Under the pieces are notes generated by a model. It was not told the DNA's origin, searched no databases, and saw nothing but the letters and a program-made list of their open reading frames with translations. DNA of 7,350 nt, taken from contig JAQCHM010000166.1 in the NCBI GenBank assembly GCA_027730885.1, forward strand, positions 1-7,350, written 5' to 3'. The position numbers and the translations under genes are program-made. Shown here in pieces: positions 6,070 to 7,350 of the stretch. Position 1 is the first letter of the stretch, and every line of letters begins with the position of its first letter. This DNA comes from Actinomycetota bacterium. Lineage in GTDB: Bacteria; Actinomycetota; Acidimicrobiia; Acidimicrobiales; SZUA-35.

Positions 6070-6885
6070 TCAGGCCAAAGCCACCGACCCAGCACCCTCG
6101 AACGTGGCACGGTCGAGAGCGGCGCGCATGTCGGAGATGAGCTGGGCTGCTTCGTCGACCGAGGCCCCTTCGAGGACACGGCGCATCAGCGCGGATGCCG
6201 AGATGACACCGTCGGAGGTCCGACACGCATCGACGGCGTGTTGCGGTGTCGAGATGCCGAAGCCCACGAGCAACGGGACATCGGACACCGCGCGTACTCG
6301 CCGCGTGAGGACCGACGCCGCATCGTCGAGATCCTTGCGTTCCCCGGTGGTGCCCATGGTGCTGACTGCGTACAGGAAACCCTCGGTCCGTTCGGCCAGC
6401 ATCGCCAATCGCTCGTCGGAGCTGACCGGAGCGACCAACAGCACGTTCTCGACCTCGCTCGCGTGCGCCGCGGCGAGCCAGTCGTCGGCGAGCTCGATGG
6501 GTAGATCGGGCAGGATGGTGGCGGAGACGCCGGATCGGGCAAGGTCGGCCGCGAAGCGCTCGTGCCCGTACCGGTAGACGAGGTTGTAGTAGGTCATGAC
6601 CACGAGCGGCACCCCGAACTGGCGGGTCTCCAGTTGGGCCAGGGCTCCCGCAGGGGTCGTTCCCCGGTCGAGCGCCTGCACGGACGCCTGTTGGATGGTA
6701 GGCCCGTCGACCGAGGGATCCGAGAACGCCATGCCGATCTCGACCGCATCAGCTCCCGCCAAAATGACGGCGTCGACCAGCTCGAGCCAGTCGGGAATGA
6801 TGCCGGCCGTCACGTAGGGGACCAGTAGCTTGCGGCCCTCGGAACGGCGTTGGCGCAGCGTGTGGGACAGCGAGAGCGTGGTCAT
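6070..6885 (-). CDS. trpA: Tryptophan synthase alpha chain
   Basis: A 271-residue TIM-barrel alpha subunit. It splits indole-3-glycerol phosphate to glyceraldehyde-3-phosphate and indole, which is channelled to TrpB. The catalytic pair E49 (in EIGMAFSDP) and D60 (in VDGPTIQ) sit at the canonical numbers. MTYYN (97-101), STMGTTGER (175-183) and GFGIS (208-212) are the substrate-loop and phosphate-site blocks and resemble mycobacterial TrpA. Several usually fixed positions differ: TAGII where TAGDP or TGYP is usual (about 26-30), Ala53 in place of the conserved Pro of G-x-PFSDP, and SASAL in place of the GSAL phosphate motif (about 229-233). Its ATG overlaps the trpB stop in ATGA, so translation is probably coupled to trpB; a GGAG lies very close to the start. 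It is likely functional but divergent. Confidence 0.95.
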   Translation of the reverse strand: MTTLSLSHTLRQRRSEGRKLLVPYVTAGIIPDWLELVDAVILAGADAVEIGMAFSDPSVDGPTIQQASVQALDRGTTPAGALAQLETRQFGVPLVVMTYYNLVYRYGHERFAADLARSGVSATILPDLPIELADDWLAAAHASEVENVLLVAPVSSDERLAMLAERTEGFLYAVSTMGTTGERKDLDDAASVLTRRVRAVSDVPLLVGFGISTPQHAVDACRTSDGVISASALMRRVLEGASVDEAAQLISDMRAALDRATFEGAGSVALA

Positions 6886-7350
6886 TTCTCCAATCGTTCC
6901 TGGATCTGGGCGACGTCCTTGTCGCCCCGGCCGGACAGGTTGATCAGCACCGTCTGACCCGCCAACTGCTCCTTCTCCTGCACGACCCAGGCCAGCGCGT
7001 GGGCGGACTCGAGGGCCGCGATGATGCCCTCCTTGCGAGCCAGCATGCCGAACGCCGCGACCACCTGATCGTCGGTGACCGGGTGGTATTCGGCCCGGCC
7101 GGTGACCGAAAGGTACGAGTGTTCCGGGCCGATGCCCGGATAGTCGAGGCCGGCGGAGATGGACTCGGCCTCGATCACCTGACCCACCTCGTCCTGGAGG
7201 AAGAAGGCCTTCATGCCGTGCACGATGGCGGGCGCGCCGTGGCCGACGGCGGCTCCACCGGCCGGCTCGACGCCGATCAGACGCACGGTGGGCTCGTCGG
7301 CGAAGGCGGCGAAGAGCCCCGCCGCGGTCGATCCGCCGCCGACGCAGGCC
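6882..7350 (-). CDS. trpB: Tryptophan synthase beta chain, C-terminal part (5' end outside window)
   Basis: This is the last 155 or so codons of a PLP-dependent beta subunit, which joins indole and serine to make tryptophan in complex with TrpA. The frame is open to the right edge. Visible family blocks, read from the edge, are the PLP phosphate loop ACVGGGSTAAG, the ligand-domain segment FFLQDEVGQV, SISAGLDYPGIGPEHSYL, SAHALAW and the C-terminal INLSGRGDKDV, whose Ser contacts the PLP pyridine nitrogen. The phosphate loop has Thr where almost all TrpB proteins have Asn (GGGSN). The stop TGA (6884-6882) overlaps the trpA ATG by two bases. An internal GTG at 7286 is not the start, because conserved TrpB sequence continues upstream of it. 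Confidence 0.96.
   Translation of the reverse strand, partial: ACVGGGSTAAGLFAAFADEPTVRLIGVEPAGGAAVGHGAPAIVHGMKAFFLQDEVGQVIEAESISAGLDYPGIGPEHSYLSVTGRAEYHPVTDDQVVAAFGMLARKEGIIAALESAHALAWVVQEKEQLAGQTVLINLSGRGDKDVAQIQERLEK

Noticed and set aside
6882..7286. Short separate gene starting with GTG at 7286
   Set aside because: TrpB sequence, including the GGGS phosphate loop, continues upstream of the GTG in the same frame, so this is only the tail of trpB.
1..7350. CRISPR array, tRNA, insertion sequence or prophage signals
   Set aside because: No regularly spaced repeats, cloverleaf-like segments, transposase motifs or paired terminal repeats were seen on either strand by eye.

Overview
The window looks like chromosomal DNA from a high-GC actinobacterium. 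The base composition, the codon use (third positions mostly G or C), the mycobacterial-type TrpA signatures and the apparent mix of leaderless and Shine-Dalgarno-led genes all fit. An acidimicrobial (Acidimicrobiia-like) host is my best guess, by inference only. Coding density is high: eight genes, two of them cut by the window edges, and no gap longer than 182 bases. I see no tRNA, rRNA, CRISPR array, insertion sequence or phage gene.

Layout. Five genes run leftwards from 4988 to the left edge: a CbbX/SpoVK-type AAA+ ATPase (3951-4988); a DsbB-type membrane thiol oxidase (3298-3828) followed after 34 bases by a membrane-anchored thioredoxin-fold protein (2517-3263); then a thiolase (1217-2443) followed after 62 bases by an amidohydrolase-2 family metalloenzyme (1-1154, 3' end outside). 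Divergent from the ATPase is a 276-residue protein of unknown function (5171-6001), with its own sigma-70-like promoter and a good ribosome binding site. It converges on the trpB-trpA pair (trpA 6070-6885; trpB 6882 to the right edge, 5' end outside). The trpB and trpA coding regions overlap in an ATGA junction.

How the genes work together. DsbB plus the anchored thioredoxin should form an extracytoplasmic disulfide pathway. Thiolase plus amidohydrolase look like part of a catabolic route that ends in acyl-CoA cleavage. TrpA and TrpB make the last step of tryptophan synthesis. The AAA+ protein and the unknown protein share a divergent intergenic region, but nothing in the sequence proves a joint function.

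The most informative non-coding signal is regulatory. The first gene of each inferred leftward unit (ATPase, dsbB, thiolase) lacks a convincing Shine-Dalgarno and instead has a TANNNT -10-like hexamer 6 to 9 bases before its start codon, as expected for leaderless mRNA. The second genes (thioredoxin, amidohydrolase) have clear GGAG/GGAGG sites. The thiolase start codon and its putative -10 box also sit inside a perfect 24-base palindrome, a plausible operator. I did not find a clearly new multi-gene system. The best candidates for novelty are this palindrome, the uncharacterised 276-residue protein, and the unusual active-site residues in TrpA and TrpB.
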